This document shows positions 26,256-34,506 of a stretch of DNA of 64,000 nt, piece by piece. The notes under the pieces are model-generated. The model was not told the DNA's origin, did no database searches, and saw only the letters and a list, made by a program, of their open reading frames with translations. Source of the DNA: Kribbella aluminosa (lineage in GTDB: Bacteria; Actinomycetota; Actinomycetes; Propionibacteriales; Kribbellaceae); NCBI RefSeq assembly GCF_017876295.1, contig NZ_JAGINT010000002.1:3844001-3908000 (forward strand), read 5' to 3'. The position numbers were made by a program, and so were the translations under genes. The number at the start of each line of letters is the position of its first letter. Position 1 is the first letter of the stretch.

Positions 26256-27563
26256 GTGACTGAGGCCGGCACCGCCGCGAGCTCTGCCGCCACGACTCTG
26301 CCTGAACCGGTCCGGCAACGCGTCCTGACCCTCGCCGCGCACGCACTCGGCCAGCTCCCCGCGACCGACATCCCGGCCCCGCTGCGCCGGTTCGCCAGCT
26401 TCGCGCCGGCCAAGCGCGCGAAGCTCTCGGCGTCGGTGCTCGGCCCGATCCTGGAGACCGACGACCACTTCCGGAAGCTCACCGCGTTCGAGGTACGGCG
26501 GGAGCACCCGGAGCTCGGCGACGCCGTCGCGGACGGCGTACCGGTACCGGCCGCGGACCCGGTGGAGGTCGCGGCGCTCGCCTACCTGCTCCGTCCGGAC
26601 GACTGGGAGCAGCATCTGGCGGCGGCCGCGCAGGTCCCGGTGGAGAACCCGCGCGCCGACGCCGAAGCTGTCCATCGGCTGTCCGACCAGCTCGACCAAG
26701 CCCGCACCGAGACCCGTCAGGTCCGCGAACGCCTTCGTGAACAGGTCAACGAGCTGAAGGCCGAGAACGTCACGCTCCGCCGCAAGCTGAACGAGACCCG
26801 GCAGCGGATCACCGGTCTGCACACCGAGCTCGAGCAACGCACGAAGGAGGCCGCGACCGCGGACGAGCGGGTCGACGCGGCACGGGCCGAGGTCGATCGT
26901 GAGCTGCGCAAGCTGCGCGCCCGCATCACCGAGCTGGAAGCGGTCGAGCACGCAGCCCGGCGTACGGCGGGACAAGAGCGCGAGCTTGCGACGACACGTA
27001 CCCGGCTGCTGCTGGACACGTTGCTGGAGGCAGCGAGTGGCCTGCGCCGTGAGCTGGCACTCCCGCCCGGGGGAGAGTTCCGTCCGGCGGACACGGTGGC
27101 CGGTTCCGCGCCCGAGGCGGCGCCGGTCGGACGTACGGCGCCCGAGGACGACCCGGCGCTGTTCGACGAGCTCCTGTCGTTGCCGCAGGTGCATCTGATC
27201 ATCGACGGGTACAACGTGACCAAGACCGCCTGGCCGAACTCGCCGCTACACTCGCAACGGCAGCGCCTGGTGACCGCTCTGGGGGCACTGGTTGCGCAGC
27301 GTCGCATCGAGGTCACGGTGGTGTTCGACGGCGCCGAGTTGTCCGGGCCGGTGCAGCTGAACCCGCCGCGCGGCGTCCGCGTGCGGTTCAGCCCGGCCGG
27401 TGTGATCGCCGACGAGGTGATCCGGCAACTGGTCCGCGCCGAGCCGCCGGGCCGCCCGGTGGTGGTCGTCTCCACCGACCGCGAAGTTGCCGAGAGCATC
27501 GTCAAACTCGGCGCCCGCGCCCTCACGTCGGCCAGCCTGGTCACCCGGATCGCGCGGACGTAG
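26256..27563 (+). CDS. NYN-domain (YacP-like) putative RNase with coiled coil
   Basis: This protein of about 435 residues has an N-terminal alpha-helical region, a long coiled coil (roughly residues 130-260, Leu/Arg/Glu heptads) and a C-terminal NYN/PIN-like domain. The domain has the acidic motifs LIIDGYNVTK, VVFDGAE and VVSTDREVAES. NYN proteins are metal-dependent RNases related to PIN domains. The start is uncertain: GTG 26256 is used, and a GTG at 26202 is also in frame. It is divergent from the DnaQ-UvrC nuclease gene. Confidence 0.8.
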   Translation: MTEAGTAASSAATTLPEPVRQRVLTLAAHALGQLPATDIPAPLRRFASFAPAKRAKLSASVLGPILETDDHFRKLTAFEVRREHPELGDAVADGVPVPAADPVEVAALAYLLRPDDWEQHLAAAAQVPVENPRADAEAVHRLSDQLDQARTETRQVRERLREQVNELKAENVTLRRKLNETRQRITGLHTELEQRTKEAATADERVDAARAEVDRELRKLRARITELEAVEHAARRTAGQERELATTRTRLLLDTLLEAASGLRRELALPPGGEFRPADTVAGSAPEAAPVGRTAPEDDPALFDELLSLPQVHLIIDGYNVTKTAWPNSPLHSQRQRLVTALGALVAQRRIEVTVVFDGAELSGPVQLNPPRGVRVRFSPAGVIADEVIRQLVRAEPPGRPVVVVSTDREVAESIVKLGARALTSASLVTRIART

Positions 27564-27644
27564 TCGCAGAAACTGTCGGTGGGGGTCTCTAGCGTCCTTC
27601 TCAGCCGGATGCAAGTCCGGGTGCTTCCCCACTTGGAGGATGTT

Positions 27645-27875
27645 GTGCTGATCGACTGCGACGCTTGTGTGATGAAGGGTCCGGGATGCCAGGACTGTGT
27701 CGTCACGGTGGTGCTTGGGTTGTCGGCCGAACGGTCCGGCAGTCTGCGCATCGACGACGACGAGAAGGCCGCCCTGGACGCGCTGGCCGACTCGGGTCTG
27801 GTCCCGCCGCTGCGGCTCGTGCACGCGGTCGGCAGCATCGAGCCGGACAACCGGCCCGACGAGCAGACCGGCTGA
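27645..27875 (+). CDS. Small conserved actinobacterial protein with Cys-x-x-Cys pairs
   Basis: This 76-residue protein starts at GTG 27645 after a clear GGAGG. The N-terminal part holds CDAC and CQDC separated by a short loop, which could bind a metal. The rest is an acidic helix and the segment LADSGLVPPLRLVHAV. Similar small proteins occur next to NYN or NlpC/P60 genes in other actinobacteria as I recall, but no function is known. GC3 is high, supporting a real gene. Confidence 0.7.
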   Translation: MLIDCDACVMKGPGCQDCVVTVVLGLSAERSGSLRIDDDEKAALDALADSGLVPPLRLVHAVGSIEPDNRPDEQTG

Positions 27876-27996
27876 CACGCCGGTGTTTGTCAGGACTATC
27901 CTGCCGGTGGTGGCCGGAACCCCTGTAACGGAAGGCGAAACGGCCGTTTGGCCGGGAACTCGCTTCGTTAATTTTCGATCAAACCCGAGGGGCGAA

Positions 27997-28026
27997 TTGC
28001 ACTGGTCACGAAACGGTCACTACTGT
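27997..28026 (+). promoter_or_regulatory. Promoter of NlpC/P60 gene with MtrA-like direct repeat
   Basis: TTGCAC (27997-28002) and TACTGT (28021-28026) are 18 bases apart and make a good promoter. In the spacer GTCAC occurs twice with six bases between (28005-28009 and 28016-28020). This fits the direct-repeat pattern GTnAC-N6-GTnAC that I recall for the response regulator MtrA. About 148 bases of untranslated leader follow. Confidence 0.6.
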
Positions 28027-28173
28027 ACGTCTCGTTGCCTCAGGGTGTCGGCCGCTCCGGCCGACCGGGCAGCGGCAAGCCGAGGGAGTGACCCGGCGGA
28101 TCCGCGGACGTGATGTTCGCGGCCGGCCTGGTCAACGGGGACGGCGCGAGCAGAGGAAGGGACCGACCGGGCT

Positions 28174-29235
28174 GTGTCCATCGGACGCATCAACCGCACC
28201 AAGGGAATCGCCCTCGCCGCCATCACCAGCACGGCTGTCGCTGCGGGCGTGATCCTGATCCAGGGAGCGGCCGACGCCGACCCCACACCCTCTCTGGCGG
28301 ACGCGAAGAAGCAGGTCGCCGCGCTCCAGCACCAGGCCGAGGTGGCCGGTGAGTCGGCGAACGGCCTGCGCGGCCAGATCGACGCCTCGAAGGCGCGGGT
28401 CAAGGCGCTGCAGGCCGGGATCGCCAAGCAGCAGGCGCAGGTGGACGGTGTGAAGCGGCAGATCGGCTCCCTCGCGGTGGCCGGCTACCAGACCTCGGGC
28501 ATCTCGACGACCGCCCAGCTGCTGCTCTCGACGAACCCGGACCAGTTCCTCAACCAGGCGTCGACCGCCCAGGCGTTCGCCGGCCAGCAGAACTCGGCCC
28601 TCCGCCGGTACCAGCTCGCCCAGGGCAAGCTCACCGACCTGCAGGCCAGCGAGCAGACCGAGCTGGGCGCTCTGCAGGCCGTGCAGTCGAAGCAGTCCGG
28701 TTTCGTCAACCAGCTGAACGCGAACCTCGACACCGCGCAGAAGGTCCTCGACAAGCTCAGCGCGGCCGACCGCAAGCGGATCCAGGAAGAGAACGCCAAG
28801 GCGGCGGAGAACGCGCGCAAGCAGCGCCCGACCCGCGACGGCAGCCGGACCAGCAACGACAAGAGCCTGCCGAACATCCCGGCCAGCGGCCGCGCGGCGA
28901 TCGCGATCAACGCGGCGCTGGCGCAGCTCGGCGACCCGTACGTGTGGGGCGCGGCCGGCCCGAGTTCGTTCGACTGCTCCGGTCTGACCATGTACGCCTG
29001 GGGCAAGGCCGGCGTCTCGCTGTCGCACTCCGCGGCTGCCCAGGCCGGCGAGGGCCGCCCGGTCAGCAAGTCCGAGCTGATGCCGGGCGACCTGGTGTTC
29101 TTCTACAGCCCGATCAGCCACGTTGGCATCTACCTCGGCAACGGCCGGATCGTGCACGCCCCGCGTCCGGGCAAGAGCGTCGAGATCGCCCCGCTCGACG
29201 AGAACCCGTACAACTCGGCTGTCCGCCCGGGCTGA
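28174..29235 (+). CDS. Secreted NlpC/P60 peptidoglycan endopeptidase with coiled coil
   Basis: This 353-residue protein has a signal peptide (cleavage near residue 35, ADADPTPS), a long N-terminal coiled coil (about residues 40-215), a polar linker and a C-terminal NlpC/P60 domain. Catalytic Cys268 (FDCSGL), His316 (SHVGIY) and His328 (IVHAP) are all present. It should cut the stem peptide (D-Glu to diaminopimelate) during growth or division, like the RipA/RipC group. The GTG start at 28174 follows AGGAAGGGA. The promoter carries an MtrA-like repeat, which suits a cell-wall hydrolase. Confidence 0.92.
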   Translation: MSIGRINRTKGIALAAITSTAVAAGVILIQGAADADPTPSLADAKKQVAALQHQAEVAGESANGLRGQIDASKARVKALQAGIAKQQAQVDGVKRQIGSLAVAGYQTSGISTTAQLLLSTNPDQFLNQASTAQAFAGQQNSALRRYQLAQGKLTDLQASEQTELGALQAVQSKQSGFVNQLNANLDTAQKVLDKLSAADRKRIQEENAKAAENARKQRPTRDGSRTSNDKSLPNIPASGRAAIAINAALAQLGDPYVWGAAGPSSFDCSGLTMYAWGKAGVSLSHSAAAQAGEGRPVSKSELMPGDLVFFYSPISHVGIYLGNGRIVHAPRPGKSVEIAPLDENPYNSAVRPG

Positions 29236-29254
29236 CCTGCACCGTTGACATCCT

Positions 29255-29289
29255 CGTCGGCTCCGGGAGTTCCCTCCCCGGAGCCGACG
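29255..29289 (+). terminator. Terminator after the NlpC/P60 gene
   Basis: Thirteen-base complementary arms (CGTCGGCTCCGGG and its complement) flank a ~9-nt loop, with ACGTTTCG following. Confidence 0.75.
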
Positions 29290-29324
29290 ACGTTTCGTGA
29301 TGCCGTACTGTCGGAGGAGGCCGG

Positions 29325-30782
29325 GTGTCCCGCCTGACTGGGGCAGGTGAGCAGCGAGGGGCCGAGGTGATCGACGAGCATGGCGATACGGTTCCGCTGC
29401 CGGTGGTCCCGTCCGGCGGTGACCCAGAGAAGCTGGACTACCACCCTGGGAAGTCGCGTGCGGTCGCGCCGATCCTGAAGAAGGTCGCTCTCGGGCTGGC
29501 CGTCTGCCTGGTCGCCGGAGCCGGGTACGCCGGACTGCAGTACATCGCCAACGCGCCCGCCGGCCCGAACACGCGGGGATCGCACCAGCCGGTCTCGACG
29601 CCGAGCGCGGACCAGGCGCAGGCCGGTGTCCAGCGCGCGGTCGCGGGCGAAGCCGTACTGCAGAAGATGGCCGACGCGGTCGCGACCGACCACCGCAGCG
29701 AGTTCCTGAACACCATCGACCCGAACTCGACCGCCTTCCAGGCCACCGCGCGGATGATCTTCGGCAACCTGAGCACACTCCCGCTCGGCACGTTCCAGTT
29801 GCGCTACGTGAGCGAAGACGCCAGCGGACTGACCCCGGACCGGAAGCTCGAGCTCGGCGGGACGCAGGCGTGGCTCGCGCAGGTCGAGGTCTCCTGGCAA
29901 CTGTCGGGGTTCGACGTGACGCCGGCCCGCGAGACCCTCCCGGTGACGTTCGTGACCCGCGACGGGAAGACGTACGCCGCATCGTTCTCGGAGCGGTTCG
30001 CGGCCGGGCAGCGGCGTCCGGTGTGGGCGCTCGGTCCGCTCGAAATGGCCAAGGGCAAGCGCAGTCTGGTGATCGGTCTCGGGTCGGCGACCGACGCGAA
30101 GAGCTACGTCCCGGTCGCCGACAAGGCGGTCGAGTCGGTGTCCAAGGTGTGGGGCAAGAAGTGGCGGCAGAAGGTGATCGTCTACCTGCCCGCCAGACAG
30201 GCCCAGATGGAGGGCATCCTCGGCGCCCAGCCGAACACGTACACCCAGATCGCCGCGGTCACGATGGCCGAGCTGGACCAGCCGGCCGCGAACGCCCCGG
30301 TGCGGATCGTGGCGAACCCGAAGCTGTTCGAGGAGCTCGGCAAGCAGGGGCGCCGGATCGTGCTGACCCACGAGACCACCCACGTCGCCTCGAACGCCAC
30401 CGCCTCGCCGGTCCCGTTGTGGCTGGCCGAGGGGTTCGCGGACTACGTCGCGTTCACCGCCGTACCGGTGCAGGACGACTCGGCGGCGAAGGAGCTGTTC
30501 AAGGCGGTCCGGGCCGGGAAGGTGCCGGCCACGCTGCCGACACCCGAGGCGTTCGCGGCGTCGGCGGCCGACCTGCCGCAGGCGTACGAGTCGGCGTGGC
30601 TGGCGAACCGGCTGATCGCGGAGCGTGAAGGGCAGGACAAGCTGGTGGCGTTCTACCGCGCCGTGGACCGGTCGGGGAGCACGACCGGCCTCGCGGATGC
30701 GTTCAAGTCGGTGCTGGGCATGACCGAGGCCGAGTTCGTGGCCCAGTGGCAGAAGTACCTGAAGAGGCTCGCCGGTGCCTAA
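29325..30782 (+). CDS. Membrane-anchored zinc metallopeptidase-like protein (HETTH)
   Basis: This 485-residue protein has a cytoplasmic N-terminus, one membrane helix near residues 50-70 and a large outside domain. The gluzincin-type motif HETTH (His349, Glu350, His353) is followed by the third-ligand helix WLAEGFADYVA. That makes it a peptidase of the MA clan with unknown substrate. The GTG at 29325 sits six bases after GGAGGAGG. It overlaps the next gene by eight bases, so the two membrane peptidases are coupled. Confidence 0.8.
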   Translation: MSRLTGAGEQRGAEVIDEHGDTVPLPVVPSGGDPEKLDYHPGKSRAVAPILKKVALGLAVCLVAGAGYAGLQYIANAPAGPNTRGSHQPVSTPSADQAQAGVQRAVAGEAVLQKMADAVATDHRSEFLNTIDPNSTAFQATARMIFGNLSTLPLGTFQLRYVSEDASGLTPDRKLELGGTQAWLAQVEVSWQLSGFDVTPARETLPVTFVTRDGKTYAASFSERFAAGQRRPVWALGPLEMAKGKRSLVIGLGSATDAKSYVPVADKAVESVSKVWGKKWRQKVIVYLPARQAQMEGILGAQPNTYTQIAAVTMAELDQPAANAPVRIVANPKLFEELGKQGRRIVLTHETTHVASNATASPVPLWLAEGFADYVAFTAVPVQDDSAAKELFKAVRAGKVPATLPTPEAFAASAADLPQAYESAWLANRLIAEREGQDKLVAFYRAVDRSGSTTGLADAFKSVLGMTEAEFVAQWQKYLKRLAGA

Positions 30783-32022
30783 GCGCCCGGCCGGCGTGTG
30801 GGCTCCGCGCGCGACGGGCGGTCTGCTCGCGCTCGCGCTGGTCTTCACGATCGCCGTCAGCACGCCGTGGCACCTGATCGACCTGCCGAAGCCGGACGCC
30901 GCGCTGGACTTCACCAGCGCCCAGATCGCCCGCCAGAACGCGTTCCGGCACGAGATCCTGAAGTGGTCGACGACGTCCTGGATCATCTCGGTCGTGGTCC
31001 CGCTGGTGATCGGCTTCAGCCCGCTGGGCCGCCGGCTGTACGACGCGCTGCGCGTCCGCCCGTGGTTCCTCGCCGTACCGGTCACGGTCGCGGGCATCGC
31101 CCTGATCACGAACCTGCTCACCGTCCCCACCGACGTGCTCGCGGAGCGGGTCAGCCTGAAGTACGGACTCTCGGTCGAGAACTGGCGGTTGTGGGTCTGG
31201 GACCGTGGCGTCAACTGGCTGCTCACGTCGCTAGGCGTCGCGGTGATCGCGGTCCTGCTGATCGCGCTGGCGAAACGCTCGCAGCGCGGCTGGTGGTTGC
31301 CGGGCGCAATCATCGCGGCCCTGCTGGTGCTCGGCGTGTCGTTCGCGTACCCGGTGCTGGTGGAGCCGCGCTTCAACCACTTCACGTCGATGCCGGCCGG
31401 TGCCCTGCGCAACGATTTCCTGAAGCTCGCGGACCAGGACGGCGTACCGGTCAAAGACGTGCTGGTCGCGGACGCGTCGAAGCGGACGACGGCCTTGAAC
31501 GCGTACGTTTCGGGCTTCGGGTCGACCCGCCGGCTGGTCGTGTACGACACGCTGCTGAAGGACACACCGCCCGCGCAGATCCGGCTCGTGGTCGCGCACG
31601 AACTCGGGCACGCGGCCGAGGACGACGTACTGCACGGCACGCTGATCGGTGTGCTCGGTACGGCGTTCGGGATCACCGTGCTGTACTTGTTGCTCGGGGC
31701 CCGGATGGCGGATCCGCGCCGGACCGGGTTGTTCGTCGCGCTGGTGGTCGCCGCGACCACACTGGCGAGTCCGGTGCAGAACCTGGTCAGCCGGAAGATC
31801 GAGGCGCGCGCCGACTACCACTCGCTGCGGCTGACGAACGATCCGCAGGACTTCGTCGCGATGCAGCGCGATCTGGCGGTCCGGAACATCTCCGGCCTGG
31901 ACCCGAGCGGCTGGCGGTACTGGATGTTCGCGACGCACCCGACGCCGCCGGAGCGGATCGCGATGGGACGGGCGTGGGCGGCGCAGAACGGCTCCACGGT
32001 GCCGCCGCTGGCGAAGCGATGA
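30775..32022 (+). CDS. M48-family membrane metalloprotease (Ste24/CAAX prenyl protease-like)
   Basis: This 415-residue multi-spanning protein has the zinc-binding HELGH (residues 275-279) and the third-ligand segment KIEARADYHSL, both typical of Ste24/HtpX-like M48 enzymes. There are six or seven predicted helices. Prokaryotic members handle membrane protein quality control or maturation. Its GTG lies inside the end of the upstream metallopeptidase gene, and its stop overlaps the following glycosyltransferase ATG. Confidence 0.88.
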   Translation: MPKRPAGVWAPRATGGLLALALVFTIAVSTPWHLIDLPKPDAALDFTSAQIARQNAFRHEILKWSTTSWIISVVVPLVIGFSPLGRRLYDALRVRPWFLAVPVTVAGIALITNLLTVPTDVLAERVSLKYGLSVENWRLWVWDRGVNWLLTSLGVAVIAVLLIALAKRSQRGWWLPGAIIAALLVLGVSFAYPVLVEPRFNHFTSMPAGALRNDFLKLADQDGVPVKDVLVADASKRTTALNAYVSGFGSTRRLVVYDTLLKDTPPAQIRLVVAHELGHAAEDDVLHGTLIGVLGTAFGITVLYLLLGARMADPRRTGLFVALVVAATTLASPVQNLVSRKIEARADYHSLRLTNDPQDFVAMQRDLAVRNISGLDPSGWRYWMFATHPTPPERIAMGRAWAAQNGSTVPPLAKR

Positions 32023-33143
32023 CCGTTCTGGTCGTCACCAACGACTTCCCGCCGCGGCAGGGCGGGATCGAGACGTTCGTGCGCTCCCTGTGTGATCAGC
32101 TGTGCGACGAGCTTCCGGACGTCGTCGTGTACACCTCGCGGGAGCCGGGCGACACGGCGTACGACGCGCGGCTGCCGTTCCCCGTCGTACGCGACCGGAC
32201 GTCGATGTTGTTGCCGACGGCCCGCGTTACGAAGCGGGCCGTGGGTTTGATGCGGTCGTACGGCGCTGATCGGGTGCTGTTCGGGGCGGCGGCGCCGCTC
32301 GGGTTGATGGGGCCGGCGTTGCGGCGGGCGGGGGCGCGGCGGATCGTCGCGATGACGCACGGGCACGAGACGTGGTGGGCCGGCGTACCGGGGCCGCGGC
32401 AGGCGTTGCGGCGGATCGGGGACGCGGCCGACGCGCTGACGACGGTGTCCGGGTGGTGCGAGGAGCAGATCAGGCCTGCGCTGTCGTCAACAGCCGTAGT
32501 ACGGCGGCTGACGCCAGGGGTGGATTCGGTGCGCTTCCATCCGGGGGTCGGTGGGGAGCAGATCCGTCAGGGGCTCGGGCTGGCCGGGGTTCCGGTGGTG
32601 GTGTGCGTGTCGCGGCTGATCCGGCGGAAGGGGCAGGACACGTTGATCCGGGCGTGGCCGCGGGTGCGGCAGGCGGTGCCGGAGGCGCGGCTGTTACTGG
32701 TCGGCGGTGGTCCGGATCGTGGGTATCTGGAGGAGCTGGCCGGTCGGTACGGAGTGGCCGATGCGGTGGTGTTCACGGGGCCGGTGCCGTGGGCGGAGAT
32801 TCCGCCGTACGTCGATGCCGGGGACGTGTTCGCAATGCCGTGCCGGACGCGGCGGTTCGGGTTGGAGCCGGAGGCGCTGGGGATCGTCACGCTGGAGGCG
32901 TCCGCCTGCGGGAAGCCCGTTGTCGTGGGGGATTCGGGTGGGGCGGGGGACACGGTTCTGCACGGTACGACGGGCTACTTGGTCGATCCGTACAACCCGG
33001 CGGCCGTGGGTGCGCGAATTGCCGGATTGTTGACAAACGCCGGGCACTGCGCCGAGTTGGGGACAGCCGGCCGGAAGTGGGTCGAGAGCGAGTGGGGCTG
33101 GGGGCGGTCGGGCGGCACGCTGCGAGAACTGCTGGACATCTGA
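32019..33143 (+). CDS. pimB: GT4 mannosyltransferase, PimB-like
   Basis: This 374-residue GT-B glycosyltransferase opens with LVVTNDFPPRQGGIETFVRSL and contains VSRLIRRKGQDTLI and the donor-site EALGIVTLEASACGKPVV. The opening and the neighbourhood match the PimB group, which adds the second mannose to phosphatidylinositol mannoside from GDP-mannose at the cytoplasmic membrane face. Gene order with NlpC/P60 and DnaQ-UvrC genes is as in M. tuberculosis Rv2188c. The exact acceptor is inferred. Its ATG overlaps the upstream stop (ATGA). Confidence 0.82.
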   Translation: MTVLVVTNDFPPRQGGIETFVRSLCDQLCDELPDVVVYTSREPGDTAYDARLPFPVVRDRTSMLLPTARVTKRAVGLMRSYGADRVLFGAAAPLGLMGPALRRAGARRIVAMTHGHETWWAGVPGPRQALRRIGDAADALTTVSGWCEEQIRPALSSTAVVRRLTPGVDSVRFHPGVGGEQIRQGLGLAGVPVVVCVSRLIRRKGQDTLIRAWPRVRQAVPEARLLLVGGGPDRGYLEELAGRYGVADAVVFTGPVPWAEIPPYVDAGDVFAMPCRTRRFGLEPEALGIVTLEASACGKPVVVGDSGGAGDTVLHGTTGYLVDPYNPAAVGARIAGLLTNAGHCAELGTAGRKWVESEWGWGRSGGTLRELLDI

Positions 33144-33163
33144 CGGCGGAGGTCGTGTACTCT
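33133..33163 (+). promoter_or_regulatory. Promoter of the Ala leader/alaRS-like unit
   Basis: TACTCT (33158-33163) stands seven bases before the leader ATG at 33171, predicting a leaderless transcript. TGGACA (33133-33138) is a possible -35, though its 19-base spacing is long. Confidence 0.4.
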
Positions 33164-33170
33164 GGCCGAC

Positions 33171-33236
33171 ATGCACCGGATGTTCCGACTTGCCGCAGCC
33201 GTACGAGCTTCATGCTCTCCGGCTGCCGCGGCCTGA
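33171..33236 (+). CDS. Alanine-rich leader peptide (putative attenuator)
   Basis: A short ORF of 21 codons starts with ATG seven bases after a -10-like TACTCT. Eight residues are alanine: positions 8-10, 13 and 18-21. The last four Ala codons (GCT GCC GCG GCC) stand directly before the stop. A Rho-independent hairpin follows 15 bases after the stop, and an alanyl-tRNA synthetase-like gene comes next. This is the classic layout of translation-dependent transcription attenuation, in which slow Ala decoding would let transcription proceed. The ORF is far too short for automatic gene calls, and expression is untested. Confidence 0.6.
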   Translation: MHRMFRLAAAVRASCSPAAAA

Positions 33237-33251
33237 CTCCTCTGAATCCAC

Positions 33252-33289
33252 CACCGGCGACCGGAAACGGTTCGCCGGTGTTGTTGTTT
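33252..33289 (+). terminator. Attenuator hairpin before the alaRS-like gene
   Basis: CACCGGCGA (33252-33260) pairs with TCGCCGGTG (33272-33280). CCG/CGG inside closes on a GAAA loop, and TTGTTGTTT follows. A mutually exclusive fold is possible: 33250-33258 with 33295-33303 and 33262-33268 with 33286-33292. The left arm can therefore be captured by a downstream partner. Confidence 0.65.
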
Positions 33290-33339
33290 CCGTAGCCGGT
33301 GGTCTGGTTCCGGTCCTGTCATCACAAAGGACACGAACC

Positions 33340-34506
33340 ATGAACATCAGCAGGAACTTCATCGACTTCTTCAGCGACCGCGGCCACGTCCCGACGACCG
33401 GGTCCACGCTCATCCCGCGGCCCGGTGATCCGGTGCTCTTCACCACCTCGGGGATGCATCCGCTCACGCCGTACCTGGAAGGCGAACCACATCCGCTGGG
33501 GCGCAGACTCACCGGTGTCCAGCGATGCCTGCGCACCACGGATCTCGACGAGGTCGGGGACTCCACCCACCTGACCGTGTTCGAGATGCTCGGCTCCTGG
33601 TCGCTCGGGGACTACGGGAGCAGCCAGACTCTGGGCTGGGGATACGAGCTGCTCACCGAGGGCTTCGGCCTGGACCCCAAGGACCTGTACGTGACCGTCT
33701 TCGGCGGCGACGACCAGGTGCCGCTCGACCAGGTGCCGCTCGACCAGGAGTCGCTGCGTACCTGGCAGGAGCTCGGGCTGCCGATCGAGCTGACCACCGA
33801 CGACAACTGGTGGTCGAACGGCCCGACCGGTCCGTGCGGCCCGGACTCGGAGATCTTCGTCTGGACCGGCGACGGCGAGCCGGAGGGTACGCCGACCACC
33901 GACGACCGGTGGATCGAGGTGTGGAACCACGTGATGATGCGGTACCGCCGGCACGACGACGGCTCGCTCGAGGAACTGAAGCAGCAGAACATCGACACCG
34001 GGCTCGGTCTCGAGCGGCTGACGATGCTGCTCGAGGGCAAGTCGTCGGTGTACGAGACGTCGCTGTTCGAGCCGTGGATGCGGATCATCCCGAAGCTCTG
34101 GACGCTGGACGAGCGTTCGCAGCGGATCGTGATCGACCACCTGCGGTCCAGCATCGTGATCGTCGGCGACGGCGTGCACCCGTCGAACACCGGCCGCGGC
34201 TACGTGCTTCGCCGGCTGATCCGCAGAATGTTGACAATCCTCTGGCAGGACGACGAGTCGCGTTCGTTGTCCGACGTGCCGGTGGAGTTGTTCGAGCACA
34301 CCCAGAACCACTTCCACCAGGGCGAGACGGTGACGCTGATCCGGCGGATCCTGATCGACGAGGAGATCCGGTTCGGCGACCTGCTCGACCGCGGCCGGAA
34401 GGTCCTCAGCCACGAGCGCTTCCACAAGTCGCTCGACGACACCGACTACGAGTACCTGCACGAGACCCACGGCCTGCCCCGCGAGCTTGTCGACTCGCTC
34501 AGGTGA
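33340..34506 (+). CDS. Truncated alanyl-tRNA synthetase paralogue (catalytic domain only)
   Basis: This 388-residue protein aligns by eye along the first ~400 residues of AlaRS. It shows LFTTSGMHP, QRCLRTTD and FEMLGSWSLGDY (class II motif 2 region), TGPCGPDSEIF, the motif 3 region NIDTGLGLERL, DHLRSSIVIVGDGVHPSNTGRGYVLRRLIRR and a last trace of the YDTYGFP segment as HETHGLP. It stops there, so the editing domain and C-Ala domain are absent. It may make alanyl-adenylate or a restricted Ala-tRNA. A 15-bp tandem duplication gives QVPLDQVPLDQ. AAGGA precedes ATG 33340. Confidence 0.8.
   Translation: MNISRNFIDFFSDRGHVPTTGSTLIPRPGDPVLFTTSGMHPLTPYLEGEPHPLGRRLTGVQRCLRTTDLDEVGDSTHLTVFEMLGSWSLGDYGSSQTLGWGYELLTEGFGLDPKDLYVTVFGGDDQVPLDQVPLDQESLRTWQELGLPIELTTDDNWWSNGPTGPCGPDSEIFVWTGDGEPEGTPTTDDRWIEVWNHVMMRYRRHDDGSLEELKQQNIDTGLGLERLTMLLEGKSSVYETSLFEPWMRIIPKLWTLDERSQRIVIDHLRSSIVIVGDGVHPSNTGRGYVLRRLIRRMLTILWQDDESRSLSDVPVELFEHTQNHFHQGETVTLIRRILIDEEIRFGDLLDRGRKVLSHERFHKSLDDTDYEYLHETHGLPRELVDSLR

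Noticed and set aside
27876..28173. A possible ydaO-type c-di-AMP riboswitch ahead of the NlpC/P60 gene
   Set aside because: Such riboswitches often precede wall hydrolases in actinobacteria, but I could not find the conserved core sequences in this leader.
33190..33339. A longer N-terminus for the AlaRS-like protein
   Set aside because: The upstream frame crosses the terminator hairpin and has no AlaRS-like residues; ATG 33340 has a good ribosome site and matches family starts.
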